Source: DOZZ01 sp963792655 (lineage in GTDB: Bacteria > Acidobacteriota > Terriglobia > Bryobacterales > Bryobacteraceae). From it: a DNA stretch of 64,000 nucleotides. The position numbers were made by a program, and so were the translations under genes. Below, in pieces: positions 20,789-30,731 of the stretch. Position 1 is the stretch's first letter. Every line of letters starts with the position of its first letter. Where the stretch lies: positions 236,479-300,478 of the forward strand of contig CAWBWU010000010.1 of assembly GCA_963792655.1 (NCBI GenBank), in the 5' to 3' direction. The notes beneath the pieces were generated by a model that was given only the letters and a program-made list of their open reading frames with translations, searched no databases and was not told the origin of the DNA.

Positions 20789-21622
20789 ATGCCGCACCGG
20801 TCCCGCTTCGACACAGATCTTTCCCGACGCGCAGTGTTGAAGAGTGCAGCATGGCTCGGCGCCGCATGGCCGCTGGCTGCATACGTGGACTCACCTGGGC
20901 CAGGCGTGACCGCATTGATCGATGGCACCGCGATGGCGCATATCCCTGCTGGTGAATTTCAGATGGGTTCCACGAATGGCAATCCCGATGAGTTGCCGGT
21001 GCATCGCGTGCAGATCACGCGCGCTTTTGAGCTGAGCAAATACGAGATCACGCAAGCGCAATGGGAGAGCGTGTTGAACGACGCCCACCCTCGGCCGGGC
21101 GTGCCACTGATGAATGCGCAGGGCGCGGAAGTCAGTCGCAAGCCCAGTCACTTTCCGGGCAGTTCCCTGCCCGTGGAGAACATCGCGTGGGATGACGTGC
21201 AGCTTTTCCTGGCGCGTCTGAATGCACGCGATCCGGAACATATCTACAGGCTGCCGACCGAGGCCGAGTGGGAATATGCTGCCAACGCCGGCAAGCGTGC
21301 GCCGCATGATTCCAACGCATGGCACAAAGAAAATTCAGGCGATCAGACGCATCCCGTGGGCCAGCACAAAGCAAATGCGTGGGGACTTTTCGACATGCAG
21401 GGCAACGTTGCCGAGTGGGTTCAGGACTGGTATGGCCGCGAGTATTATGCCGAGAGCGCTCTGAAAGACCCGCAGGGGCCGGCAGCCGGCTCGTATCGCG
21501 TGTTTCGCGGCGGCAGTTGGCTCGATGAAGAGAAGCAATGCCGAACATCGTTCCGCGGCTTTGATTTCCCGGTAAACCGGCTCTATAACGTTGGCTTCCG
21601 CGTAGCTCGCACGCCGCGTTAG
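20789..21622 (+). CDS. FGE/SUMF1-fold domain protein with Tat signal
   Basis: A 277-residue protein of the formylglycine-generating-enzyme (sulfatase-modifying factor) superfamily. A twin-arginine signal (SRRAVLKSAAWLGAAWPLA) is at the start. Then come IPAGEFQMGSTNGNPDE, YEITQAQWESVL, VENIAWDDVQLFLARLN, YRLPTEAEWEYAANAG, WGLFDMQGNVAEWVQDWYG and FRGGSWLDEEKQCRTSFRG. The usual C-terminal S-x-x-x-GFR cysteine segment is replaced by NRLYNVGFR, and a Cys pair is absent. It is therefore unlikely to be a true sulfatase activator and probably belongs to the broad domain family. The ATG at 20789 was chosen because it gives the Tat signal. Confidence 0.85.
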   Translation: MPHRSRFDTDLSRRAVLKSAAWLGAAWPLAAYVDSPGPGVTALIDGTAMAHIPAGEFQMGSTNGNPDELPVHRVQITRAFELSKYEITQAQWESVLNDAHPRPGVPLMNAQGAEVSRKPSHFPGSSLPVENIAWDDVQLFLARLNARDPEHIYRLPTEAEWEYAANAGKRAPHDSNAWHKENSGDQTHPVGQHKANAWGLFDMQGNVAEWVQDWYGREYYAESALKDPQGPAAGSYRVFRGGSWLDEEKQCRTSFRGFDFPVNRLYNVGFRVARTPR

Positions 21623-21652
21623 ACGTTCGCGCATTCGTGATAAGGTTTGGGC

Positions 21653-22502
21653 ATGATGCACAGCCCACTCACGTCCCGCCGCGCGTTTTTGGCTCTCTCC
21701 GCCGCCACTCCGTTCGCGTTGCGAGCAGCTTCCAGCTCACACATTCCGGTTGGGCTCGAGCTCTATTCGGTGCGCGACGAGCTTGGCAAAGACCCGATGG
21801 GCACCGTGCGGGCCGTAGGCAAGATGGGTTACCAGTTAGTTGAGTTCTACGCGCCCTATTACAAATGGACGCCCGAGCAGGCCAAAGACATGCGCAAGCT
21901 GATGGACGACATCGGTCTGCGCTGCAACTCCACGCACAACGGTGTGGAGACGTTTACCGGCGATGGTCTGGGCAAAGCAATCGACCTTAACCACATCCTT
22001 GGCAGCAAGTACGTGGTGATGGCGCACCCCGGCAAAGTTTCCAGCCTCGACGAATGGAAGGGCGTCGCGGGCAAGCTGAGCGATGCCGAGACGAAGCTGG
22101 CCGCTGCCGGATTGCACGCGGGATATCACAATCACCAACTCGAGTTTGTGGCGATCGACGGCAAGCGTCCGATGGAAGTTCTCGCTGCGAACACGCCCGA
22201 AGGAAGTGATGCTGCAGTTCGATGTCGGCACCTGCGTACAGATGGGCTCGGACCCTGTCGCGTGGATCAATGCAAACCCCGGACGTATCCGCTCGATGCA
22301 TCTGAAAGACTATGCCCCCGGCGCCGATAAAGGCTATCGCGTGTTGTTCGGCGAAGGCGTGGTGCCGTGGCCGCAGGTGCTGGACGCCGCCGAGAAGACC
22401 GGTGGCGTTGAATACTACTTGATCGAGCAGGAAGGCAGCCGTTTCAATGCATTCGAAACTGCTGAGCGTTGCCTGGCAAGCTTCAAAAAGATGAGGGCCT
22501 GA
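21653..22502 (+). CDS. Tat-exported sugar phosphate isomerase/epimerase-like TIM barrel, frameshifted
   Basis: Xylose-isomerase-like TIM barrel of about 282 residues with a twin-arginine signal (TSRRAFLALSAATPFALRA). Metal-site residues appear in order: AGYHNHQLEF (His and Glu), MLQFDVGTC (Asp), IRSMHLKDYAPG (His) and YYLIEQEGS (Glu). The frame changes at the CCC run 22196-22198; dropping one C gives AANTPKEVMLQFDVG. All metal ligands are kept, so the gene is probably intact in the cell. It ends one base before the DUF1080 gene. This pair is frequent in Acidobacteriota and Planctomycetes and points to handling of 3-keto or other sugars outside the cytoplasm. Confidence 0.85.
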
Positions 22503-22503
22503 C

Positions 22504-23349
22504 ATGTTCAAACGCATTCCCATCTGCCTGGTCGGCTTGGCTTTGCCGCTGTTCGGTCAGACTGCAACGCCGGCGGCTGCGAATCATGATCTCGGCTTCA
22601 CCGATACGCCGATGCTGCCGGGACTGCCGTATCACGTGCACGACCCGGCACGTCCGCATCCGCCGGTGGTCACGCCTGCGAGCGAACCGGGCGGTCCGCC
22701 GTCCGACGCGATCGTCCTGTTCGATGGTCATGATCTTTCAAAGTGGAACGGCCACCCAAGCACCATCACTCATGGCGGAGCGGCTGGATCAGCCGAGTGG
22801 AAGGTGGAGAACGGGTACACCGAAGTAATTCCAGGCACCGGCGACATCTCGACCAAGGAGAAGTTCGGCGACTGCCAGTTGCACATCGAATGGGCATCGC
22901 CAGTAGAGATCAAAGGCACCAGCCAGAACCGCGGGAACAGCGGGGTCATCCTGCAAGGGCGTTATGAAATTCAGGTGCTCGATTCTTACGAGAACCCGAC
23001 ATACGCCGATGGTCAGGCCGGCGCAGTCTATGGTCAGTGGCCGCCGCTGGCAAATCCTACGCGCAAGCCCGGCGAGTGGCAGACGTATGACATCGTCTTC
23101 GAAGCGCCGCGCATGGATGGTGACAAACTGCTCAAGCCCGCATACTTCACTGTTTTTCTGAATGGCGTCTTGATGCAGAATCATCAGGCGTCCATGGGTC
23201 CGATGGTTTATAGACAGGTCGCGCATTACTCAGCGCAGCCTGCGGAGGACTCACTGGTTCTGCAGAATCACAACTCGAAAGTGCGCTTCAGAAACATCTG
23301 GATCCGGCGTCTGAATCTCAACAACACACCGGCCCCGGGCACGCCGTAG
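22504..23349 (+). CDS. Secreted DUF1080 protein (3-keto-disaccharide hydrolase-like)
   Basis: A 281-residue exported protein with a signal peptide (MFKRIPICLVGLALPLFGQ). The DUF1080 domain runs from about residue 65 to the end: VLFDGHDLSKWNG, WKVENGYTEVIPGTGDISTKE, FGDCQLHIEWASP, NRGNSGVILQGRYEIQVLDS, the YGQWPPLANPTRKPGEWQ segment and VRFRNIWIRRL at the C-terminus. Members of this concanavalin-like family include 3-keto-glycoside hydrolases. The gene starts one base after the TIM-barrel gene, so the two are probably co-expressed. Confidence 0.9.
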   Translation: MFKRIPICLVGLALPLFGQTATPAAANHDLGFTDTPMLPGLPYHVHDPARPHPPVVTPASEPGGPPSDAIVLFDGHDLSKWNGHPSTITHGGAAGSAEWKVENGYTEVIPGTGDISTKEKFGDCQLHIEWASPVEIKGTSQNRGNSGVILQGRYEIQVLDSYENPTYADGQAGAVYGQWPPLANPTRKPGEWQTYDIVFEAPRMDGDKLLKPAYFTVFLNGVLMQNHQASMGPMVYRQVAHYSAQPAEDSLVLQNHNSKVRFRNIWIRRLNLNNTPAPGTP

Positions 23350-23396
23350 TTGCGCGCCAGAACGCAGCGCTAGACTCGACACAGGTATACTGAACG

Positions 23397-25268
23397 GTGC
23401 CTTTTTCCGACTGGCTTCTAGCCGATTTGCGCCTTCCTAAAGGGATCGGCGGCAAATCCGAGCCGGAACATAAGTGGTGGCGCGTGATGTGCCTCACCGG
23501 CGTCGATTACTTCTCGACGCTGGGTTATCAACCGGGCATCGCGTTTCTTGCCGCCGGATTGCTGTCTCCCGTTGCCACGCTCGTACTGGTGCTGGTTACG
23601 CTGCTCGGCGCATTGCCCGTGTATACGCGCGTTGCCGCGGCTAGCCCGAATGGCCAGGGCAGCGTCGGAATGCTCGAGCGCTTCTTCCCGAAGTGGAGTG
23701 GCAAAGTTTTCATTCTGATCCTGCTCGGGTTCGCCACCACCGACTTTGTGATCACCATGACGCTCTCCGCCGCTGACGCTGCGGCACACTTCGTGCAGAA
23801 TCCGTTCTGCCCGATCTGGATGAGAAGCCAGATGGGAGTCACGCTGTTGCTGCTGGCGATCCTTGGAGCAATTTTCTTGAAAGGCTTCAAGGAAGCCATC
23901 GGCGTGGCCGTCGTGCTGGTGGGTGTGTATCTGAGTTTGAACGTGGTGGTCGCGATCGTCGGCATTCAACAGGCGATCCATCACGCAAGCCTCATCCCGC
24001 AATGGAAGAACACGCTGATGGCGCAGCACGGCAATCCATTGGCGATGATCGGCATCTGTCTTTTGCTGTTTCCGAAGCTTGCGCTAGGACTCTCGGGTTT
24101 CGAAACCGGCGTTGCCGTGATGCCTTTGATCCGCGGCGAAGATCTCGACGAGCGGATTCACAACACGCGCAAGCTGCTGTACAGCGCGGCCATCATCATG
24201 AGCGTCTTCCTGCTCGCGACCAGCATGGTAACCACGCTGCTGATTCCGGCGGAAAAGTTCAAAGAGGGCGGCGAAGCCAACGGTCGCGCGCTGGCTTACC
24301 TGGCACATCTCTATCTCGGGAATGTCTTCGGCACGATTTACGACGTCAGCACGATTTTGATTCTCGCCTTCGCGGGAGCATCGGCCATGGCGGGCTTGCT
24401 GAACCTGATCCCGCGCTATCTGCCGCGCTTCGGCATGGCGCCCGAGTGGGCGCGGGGCTCCCGGCCCCTGGTGCTGGTGTTCATGTTCATCGCGTTCGCC
24501 GTGACGTGGCTGTTCCGCGCGAACGTCGACGCGCAGGGCGGCGCTTATGCAACCGGCGTGCTGGTGCTGATTACCTCGGCTTCCTTCGCCGTCACGCTGA
24601 GCGTATGGCATCAATTCTGGCGCTGGCCGTTCCTGCTGGTTGCCATCATCTTTGTCTACACCACAGCCCTGAATATCTACGAGCGGCCCGAGGGCTTGAA
24701 AATCGCTTCGGTCTTCATCGGCGTGATGATCCTGACTTCGCTGATCTCGCGCGCAATGCGATCGACGGAACTGCGTATCTGCCACGTCGAACTCGATTAC
24801 CGTGCGTTGCTGATGTTGCATGAAGGGGAAGGAAGTCCGATCCGCTTAGTGTCGCGAAGGCCGCGCCTGGAGGAATCCGAAGAAGATCTCGAACGCGCCG
24901 CGTGCGCGATTCGCGATATGCATAACATGAAGCCCGACGAGCGGCTCTACTTCTTCGAAGTGGAGCGGGGCGACGCTTCCGACTTCGAAGAGACGCTGTG
25001 GGTCTCGGGCGATCGCGTCGGCAATCACTATGTGCTCCGCGCGAAAAGTGCCGTGGTGGCAAACTCGATCGCGGCGTTGCTGATCCATCTTGAAAAGATG
25101 ACCGGCAAGGTGCCGCACGGTTATTTCAAGTGGACCGAAGGCAACCCGATCGGTAATCTGATGCAGTTTCTGTTTATCGGCGAGGGCGACGTCGCCCCGG
25201 TGACACATGAGGTGTTGCGGCGCGCTGTACGCGACCCCGACCGGCGCCCGATCGTTCACGTCAGCTAA
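23397..25268 (+). CDS. APC superfamily permease
   Basis: A 623-residue transporter. About 11-12 hydrophobic segments cover residues 30-460. They start with RVMCLTGVDYFSTLGYQPGIAFLAAG, a segment typical of amino-acid/polyamine-type APC permeases in Acidobacteriota. A soluble domain of about 160 residues follows (LRICHVELDYRALL to the end), which could be regulatory. The start is a GTG at 23397. The substrate cannot be told from sequence. The next gene, an MscS-type channel, is on the same strand 67 bases downstream. Confidence 0.8.
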   Translation: MPFSDWLLADLRLPKGIGGKSEPEHKWWRVMCLTGVDYFSTLGYQPGIAFLAAGLLSPVATLVLVLVTLLGALPVYTRVAAASPNGQGSVGMLERFFPKWSGKVFILILLGFATTDFVITMTLSAADAAAHFVQNPFCPIWMRSQMGVTLLLLAILGAIFLKGFKEAIGVAVVLVGVYLSLNVVVAIVGIQQAIHHASLIPQWKNTLMAQHGNPLAMIGICLLLFPKLALGLSGFETGVAVMPLIRGEDLDERIHNTRKLLYSAAIIMSVFLLATSMVTTLLIPAEKFKEGGEANGRALAYLAHLYLGNVFGTIYDVSTILILAFAGASAMAGLLNLIPRYLPRFGMAPEWARGSRPLVLVFMFIAFAVTWLFRANVDAQGGAYATGVLVLITSASFAVTLSVWHQFWRWPFLLVAIIFVYTTALNIYERPEGLKIASVFIGVMILTSLISRAMRSTELRICHVELDYRALLMLHEGEGSPIRLVSRRPRLEESEEDLERAACAIRDMHNMKPDERLYFFEVERGDASDFEETLWVSGDRVGNHYVLRAKSAVVANSIAALLIHLEKMTGKVPHGYFKWTEGNPIGNLMQFLFIGEGDVAPVTHEVLRRAVRDPDRRPIVHVS

Positions 25269-25335
25269 CAGCATCCGGCAGGAGCGCGGAAAACAGGCGA
25301 TATAATCACGTGTCGTTAGTGCGACAGTAAACCAC

Positions 25336-26772
25336 GTGCCGGGTCTGCTCTCACAACTTGCCGCATTCCTTCTGGTCGCATCACTAGCGATGCTGGTGCT
25401 GCGGCGCGGACCGCACCGGCGCATGCCCGTACTGTTCTCTGCGGTGGCGCTGATCGCTTCATTTGCTCCGGCGGATCCGCCGTGGCCGGCCAAGCTGGCG
25501 CAGTGTTGCATGCTGCTGGCTACGGCACAGTTGTTCGTACAACTCGTCCTGCAGCAACGCCGCAATGTCCCACGCATTGTCGACGATCTGGTGCTGGTGG
25601 CGGCTTATATCGGCGCGCTGCTTTACCTTCTCAGTCTGGCGGGCGTGAATCTGTACGGCATCATCACCACCTCGGCTGTGGTGACCGCGCTCATCGGCCT
25701 TGCGATGCAGGAGACCTTGACCAACGTGCTGGCAGGCATCTCGTTGCAAATCGAGCAGAGCATTCGTGAAGGCGATTGGATCAAGGTAGCCGACGGATCG
25801 GGCATCGTGCGCACCGTGCGTCTTCGTCACACGTTGATCGAAACGGCTGATAGCGATCACATCGTGATTCCCAATCAGCACCTGACGCGCAATCCCGTTA
25901 CGTTGATCTCGCTCGAGCGCCGCAGGCTGATCTCGTTCATCCTGAAATATGGACCTGCGCCCACCGACGTCATCGAGATTGTCGGCAAGGCACTGCGCGC
26001 CGCGCCGTTGATGGATTGCGCGAACGATCCAGCCCCGGCCGCAATCATCAGTAGCTTTCAAGCAAGTTACGTAGAGTACGGCATCTATGTCTGGCTGCTC
26101 CGGCCGGGACGCGAGAACACGGCAATCTCGGGGGTTCTCACGCGCGTTTACTACGCACTCTCACGCGCGGGAATTGAGATGGAACCAGTCACTCAGACGG
26201 TTGAACTTCGCGACGGTACTGCCGCGCGCGATGAGCGTGCGCTGCTGGCTGAGAAAGTCGAAATGCTGCGCCGCGTCGAGATGTTCCGGTTGTGCGAACC
26301 GGACGAACTTGAATTCCTCGCCAAGGCTTTGCGCCAGGAGTCTTTCGCTGCGGACGAGGTGGTCATCCGCCAGAATGACGAGGGCGACTCACTTTACTTT
26401 CTCGCGCGCGGCCGCGTTCGTGTCAGCGTAGGTCACGGAAACCAGCTTTCGGAAAACGTCGCCATCCTGAATCCCGGCGACTTCTTTGGCGAGATGTCGC
26501 TGATGACGGGGGAACACCGGTCGGCAACCGTGACTGCCATCACTCCAGTCGATTGCCGCATCCTCGAGAAGGCGGCCATGCAGGAGTTGCTGCAACGCAG
26601 GCCGAAGCTTGCGGAAGATATCTCTCGCGTGCTTGCGGTGCGGCTGGAAGGTTTGGCGCGAGCACATTCCAAACTGGACTCCGAAGAGCAGCGCCGCGCG
26701 CGCGCGGCCCACGAAGCCGGCCTGATGGCTAGTATTCAGAAGTTCTTTGGCATTATGATCGAGCTGGGTTAA
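25336..26772 (+). CDS. MscS-type mechanosensitive channel with C-terminal cyclic-nucleotide-binding domain
   Basis: A 478-residue fusion. Residues 1-130 hold about four helices. The MscS pore helix and beta domain follow (TSAVVTALIGLAMQETLTNVL, then GDWIKVADGSGIVRTVRLRHT and DHIVIPNQHLTRNPV). Residues of about 300-430 form a cNMP-binding fold, and the phosphate-binding cassette FFGEMSLMTGEHRSATV keeps both Glu and Arg, so it probably binds cAMP or cGMP. It starts with a GTG. The channel would release solutes in response to membrane tension and/or a cyclic nucleotide. The cytochrome gene starts two bases after its stop. Confidence 0.9.
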   Translation: MPGLLSQLAAFLLVASLAMLVLRRGPHRRMPVLFSAVALIASFAPADPPWPAKLAQCCMLLATAQLFVQLVLQQRRNVPRIVDDLVLVAAYIGALLYLLSLAGVNLYGIITTSAVVTALIGLAMQETLTNVLAGISLQIEQSIREGDWIKVADGSGIVRTVRLRHTLIETADSDHIVIPNQHLTRNPVTLISLERRRLISFILKYGPAPTDVIEIVGKALRAAPLMDCANDPAPAAIISSFQASYVEYGIYVWLLRPGRENTAISGVLTRVYYALSRAGIEMEPVTQTVELRDGTAARDERALLAEKVEMLRRVEMFRLCEPDELEFLAKALRQESFAADEVVIRQNDEGDSLYFLARGRVRVSVGHGNQLSENVAILNPGDFFGEMSLMTGEHRSATVTAITPVDCRILEKAAMQELLQRRPKLAEDISRVLAVRLEGLARAHSKLDSEEQRRARAAHEAGLMASIQKFFGIMIELG

Positions 26773-26774
26773 CC

Positions 26775-27950
26775 GTGCGCGCAATCGTACCTTTACTGTT
26801 GGTGTTGGCCGCTCCGATGTTTGCGGCGGATGAATATGCTGGATCAAAGGCGTGTGCAACATGCCATCCCGCTGTCTATGCACGATGGCAGAAGACGCGC
26901 ATGGCTAACATAATTGTCGATCCGAAGCTGCACCCGGAGGCTGTGCTCGGTGACTTCTCAAAACCGAACCCGCTGGTCAAGTTCAAGATCGAAGACGTCG
27001 CGTTTGTCTACGGCAGTAAGTGGAAGCAGCGCTACTTCACGAAACAAGGCGACGATTACTTCGTGCAGCCCGCGCAATGGGACATCCGCAACCAGGTGTG
27101 GCGGCCATACTCCGCGGCGCCCGGTACTGACTGGTGGGTGGCGCACTACCCGGCCGATCAGAAGCAGCGCCCGACCGGACCTCTCTGCGACGGCTGCCAT
27201 TCGGTGAATTACAACGTAGCCACGAAGCAAGTCACGGAGTGGAACGTCGGCTGCGAAAAGTGCCACGGGCCCGGGCTTGCTCACGTGCAGCATCCGGCTA
27301 AGACGAATATTGTGAACCCCGCGTCTCTCGACCTCGAGCGCGCGGGCGATGTTTGCCTGCAGTGCCACTCGCAAGGCCAGCCGAAGACGAATCCGATTGC
27401 CGGAAAATACTTCGATTGGCCGGTCGGGTTTGTCGTTGGGCAGCGCTTGAGCGATGTTTGGAAGCTTGAAGAACACAAGCTCGGCGAGACCTCGTTCACG
27501 CATTTCCCCGATGGCTCCGCACATAAGAACCGCATGCAGGCGAACGACTTCGTGACCAGCCGCATGTACGCGCGCGGCATCACCTGCTTCACTTGCCACG
27601 ATGTGCACGGCACGCAGTACGATGCGGACCTGGTTCGCCCGGGTAATGAGCTCTGCCTGCAGTGCCACGGGCCGCATTCTCCGAACGGCTTCGCGGGCAA
27701 CCTAGAAGAACACACCCACCACAAGGCTTCAAGCACCGGAAGCCAGTGCACCGGATGCCACATGCCGCAGATTGCGCAGACCATCGCCGACGTGAAGGTC
27801 CGCAGTCACACGTTCCGGTTCATCACTCCCTCTGTGAGCGAGCAGGACAAAGTTCCGAACCCCTGTTTGACTTGTCACAAAGACAAGAACAATCAATGGG
27901 CGTCGTCCGAGTTGGCTAAGTGGCCCAACGTGTCGAGCTGGCGCTTCTAG
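26775..27950 (+). CDS. Secreted octaheme c-type cytochrome
   Basis: A 391-residue protein with a signal peptide (residues 1-17, ending MFAA) and eight CXXCH heme sites: CATCH, CDGCH, CEKCH, CLQCH, CFTCH, CLQCH, CTGCH and CLTCH. The spacing and the HGPG/HDVHG contexts resemble the cytochrome c554 / multiheme reductase superfamily. Many acidobacterial homologues carry a C-terminal TPR region. This one stops shortly after heme 8 (SELAKWPNVSSWRF), so it is a short form. The start is a GTG two bases after the channel gene stop. It may be a periplasmic electron carrier; no oxidoreductase partner is adjacent. Confidence 0.9.
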   Translation: MRAIVPLLLVLAAPMFAADEYAGSKACATCHPAVYARWQKTRMANIIVDPKLHPEAVLGDFSKPNPLVKFKIEDVAFVYGSKWKQRYFTKQGDDYFVQPAQWDIRNQVWRPYSAAPGTDWWVAHYPADQKQRPTGPLCDGCHSVNYNVATKQVTEWNVGCEKCHGPGLAHVQHPAKTNIVNPASLDLERAGDVCLQCHSQGQPKTNPIAGKYFDWPVGFVVGQRLSDVWKLEEHKLGETSFTHFPDGSAHKNRMQANDFVTSRMYARGITCFTCHDVHGTQYDADLVRPGNELCLQCHGPHSPNGFAGNLEEHTHHKASSTGSQCTGCHMPQIAQTIADVKVRSHTFRFITPSVSEQDKVPNPCLTCHKDKNNQWASSELAKWPNVSSWRF

Positions 27951-30731
27951 TTAAGTCACCTGCCGGCTGATCAGGCGCGCAAACAATCCGGGCTGTGTCG
28001 CAAGGTCGTCGAAGGCGCCCTGCTGCACCACTCTTCCCTTCTCGATCACATAGATTCGATCCGCGCTGCGGATGGTGCTGAGGCGATGGGCGACCAGAAT
28101 TCGTGTGGTCTTCAGCCGGTTGAGGCTCTCGGTCACGATAGCCTGCGTGCGATTGTCCAGCGCGCTGGTAGCCTCGTCAAAGATCAGAATCGCCGGCTTC
28201 AGCACCAATGCCCGCGCGATCAGCACGCGTTGGCGTTGTCCCCCGGATAAGTTGGCGCCGCCTTCGGAAAGGACGGTGTGCATACCCATCGGCATCGCGT
28301 GAATATCTTCGGCAAGCCCGGCGGACCGCGCCGCTTCCCACGCGTCGTCCATCGTGTTGACGCCGCCGGTGCAGATGTTTTCGAACATCGAGCCGGACAT
28401 GATCCGTCCGTCTTGCGTGACCACTCCGATCTGCCGGCGCACCGCGGTGATGTCGAGACTCGCAAGATCGCGCCCGTCCAGATAAATCGCGCCTGAGTGT
28501 GGCGTCTCGAAGCGGAGCACCAGGTTCAGCAGCGTTGACTTGCCGCTGCCTGACGGACCGGTAAGGGCGATGCACTCGCCGGGTTCCGCTTTAATCGACA
28601 CGTGATCGAGGATCATCGGTCCATCGTCGCGGTAGCGGAAGGTCAGGTTGTCGACAACAACTGAGCCGCGAAGCGCGCCAGGGTGCGTCTGGGACGCGTC
28701 TACTTCCGGCGTAGCAGCCAGAATCAATCTGACACGCTGCCAGAGATTGCCCACCAGGAGAATGCCCGCGAAGCTGTCGCTCGCACCGGCGAGCGCAGTC
28801 AGGAAGACCGTCATCGCCGCATTGCAGGCAAGGAAAGCGCCGAGCGCGAGAGGGTGGCCCAGCAGATACGCAAACGCAAGCGCCAGAGCCACCAGCGGAA
28901 CCATCATGTTGACCAGCCGCATTCGGTCACGAAGAACGTGCCGCTGAAGTTCCAGCTTCTGCTTCCGGCTGTAGGCATTCGACCAATGCCCGAAAGCGCG
29001 GTTGACGGCGCCCGCGACTCTGAGTTTTGAAACGGCGTTGATCGATTGCAACACCAGGCCTGAGAGCGCCTCTTCCAGTTCCTGCCATTGCTGCTGCACC
29101 TGGAACAAAGTGCGCGAGCTCCACCAGGTCTGGCCTACGATCACGAGACCCGACGCCAGCGCGATCAACGCAAGCACCGGGCTGTACCAGAGAATCAACA
29201 GCAAGCTCAAGAACGACGTCGCGCCGGCGAACAACGAACGCAGAGCATCCGCCGTCAGCACCTGGTGAATGCGCGTGATGGCATCCGCGCGTGCGCGCAC
29301 TTCGCCCGCGGTCGCCCCGCGAAAGAACGCCGGTCCGAGCTTCAGCAGGTAATCCCAAACGCCCGCCTGCAGCGTCATGAACCCTGCCGTTTGCACTCGC
29401 AACAACGCTACTGCCTGCGCTAACAGAAACAGTGCGGAGCCGAATGCCGCAGCCACCAGGCCTGCCGCGACTTGCCAGATCATGGTGGTGTCCGCATCGG
29501 GGATCGCCTGGCCGATCAGAATGGCGATGCCCTGCGGCGCGGCCATGCCCAAGACCGAAGCCGCGATTCCCGCGAGGACGGCCGTACGTATGTCGCGGCG
29601 GTTTCCGGATAATGCATGCCGCAGCAGGCTGCGCGTCGACAGGTCTTCCGGCAGCGGGCGGTACAACATGCGCGCGAATGCGGTGAGATCCGCAGCCGTC
29701 TGGCTGTTCACCCGCTCGGTGACGCCAGTTACGCCATCGAAGATGCGGTAACCGCCGCGTACCGGAAGCAGCGCAACCGGACCACCGCCTGTTCGCTGCG
29801 CGATTAATGGCCCGCTGTCACGCTGCCACCACTCGCCCGCGAGAAGCACCGGACGCGTACGCACGCCCGAAGCTTGCGCAATTTCGCGGACAGCGTCGGA
29901 TAACCTCCCCGAAGCGCGAGGGAGATGGGCGGTCACGCCGATCACCGCGGCGGCTGCCTGAAATGCGTCGAACAGCGGATCGCCGGTTGCACGCGCCGGC
30001 GCCGCGTCTCTTGTTTGCGATGCGACGCCGGCGAGTGTCTTGAGGGCTGCTTCCGACGCGTTTGCGTTCAACTGTTGCCGCGCAAAGAAGCGCTCCCGAT
30101 CCGCCGAATCGCGCGTTTGCTTCACGTGATCGAGCGCATCGAAAAGAGCAGGAACCAGGATGGCGGTGGTTGTCGCCAGCAACGCGGAGCTGCTGTTTTC
30201 CAGAACGCACCACTCGGCTTCGTTGACCGCTTCGAGCCAGAGTCCGGGCGCCAATACGACGGTCTGTCCGGCCGTAACCGGCGCGCCTGAGAGCACGCCG
30301 TCCCCGTCTTCAAGCTGCACGAACGTGAGACCTTGCGGCACTGTGATGCGCTGCTTCGGCTTTAGCGAAAGAGGCCCAGGCGACCCGGCGTTCTGTGCCA
30401 ATTCAACAGGTCGAAATCGGGCGAGCGCTTCGGCCAGCTTCGACAGCCAACTCTCGCGCGCGAAGACTTGCTCCCAATCCCGCAACCCGTCCGCCGGCTG
30501 AACGGAACACATCTCGAGCGGGTATGCGGCTATCTGCCAAGCTGCGTCGCGTGGGCAGTCGAGAGCCAGCAAGGGCTCGCCTGGTTCGAGCGAAAACAGG
30601 TGCAGCCGCTCGTCCGTCTCCTGGTCGATCGCAAAGACTGCCATGGAGCCCGAGACCAACGTCGCTGGCTGCGTCGCGGCATTCAAAGGGATCGATTGAT
30701 TCCCCGCGATCCATTGCGCCGCTTGCATCAT
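27951..30731 (-). CDS. NHLM-type peptide export ABC transporter, ATP-binding/permease subunit 2
   Basis: A 926-residue ABC exporter half. The first 380 or so residues are a long soluble N-terminal region with no peptidase motif. A six-helix permease domain follows (about 390-660), then the ATPase: Walker A GPSGSGKSTLLNL, signature LSGGQRQRVLIARAL, Walker B LIFDEATSALD. This layout matches the second ABC subunit of NHLM bacteriocin-type systems. Its ATG overlaps the stop of the peptidase-ABC gene by four bases (ATGA), so the two are coupled. It is the last gene of the export operon. Confidence 0.9.
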   Translation of the reverse strand: MMQAAQWIAGNQSIPLNAATQPATLVSGSMAVFAIDQETDERLHLFSLEPGEPLLALDCPRDAAWQIAAYPLEMCSVQPADGLRDWEQVFARESWLSKLAEALARFRPVELAQNAGSPGPLSLKPKQRITVPQGLTFVQLEDGDGVLSGAPVTAGQTVVLAPGLWLEAVNEAEWCVLENSSSALLATTTAILVPALFDALDHVKQTRDSADRERFFARQQLNANASEAALKTLAGVASQTRDAAPARATGDPLFDAFQAAAAVIGVTAHLPRASGRLSDAVREIAQASGVRTRPVLLAGEWWQRDSGPLIAQRTGGGPVALLPVRGGYRIFDGVTGVTERVNSQTAADLTAFARMLYRPLPEDLSTRSLLRHALSGNRRDIRTAVLAGIAASVLGMAAPQGIAILIGQAIPDADTTMIWQVAAGLVAAAFGSALFLLAQAVALLRVQTAGFMTLQAGVWDYLLKLGPAFFRGATAGEVRARADAITRIHQVLTADALRSLFAGATSFLSLLLILWYSPVLALIALASGLVIVGQTWWSSRTLFQVQQQWQELEEALSGLVLQSINAVSKLRVAGAVNRAFGHWSNAYSRKQKLELQRHVLRDRMRLVNMMVPLVALALAFAYLLGHPLALGAFLACNAAMTVFLTALAGASDSFAGILLVGNLWQRVRLILAATPEVDASQTHPGALRGSVVVDNLTFRYRDDGPMILDHVSIKAEPGECIALTGPSGSGKSTLLNLVLRFETPHSGAIYLDGRDLASLDITAVRRQIGVVTQDGRIMSGSMFENICTGGVNTMDDAWEAARSAGLAEDIHAMPMGMHTVLSEGGANLSGGQRQRVLIARALVLKPAILIFDEATSALDNRTQAIVTESLNRLKTTRILVAHRLSTIRSADRIYVIEKGRVVQQGAFDDLATQPGLFARLISRQVT

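Noticed and set aside
20789..21622. A true formylglycine-generating enzyme for sulfatases
   Set aside because: No sulfatase is nearby and the C-terminal cysteine-containing motif is replaced by NRLYNVGFR.
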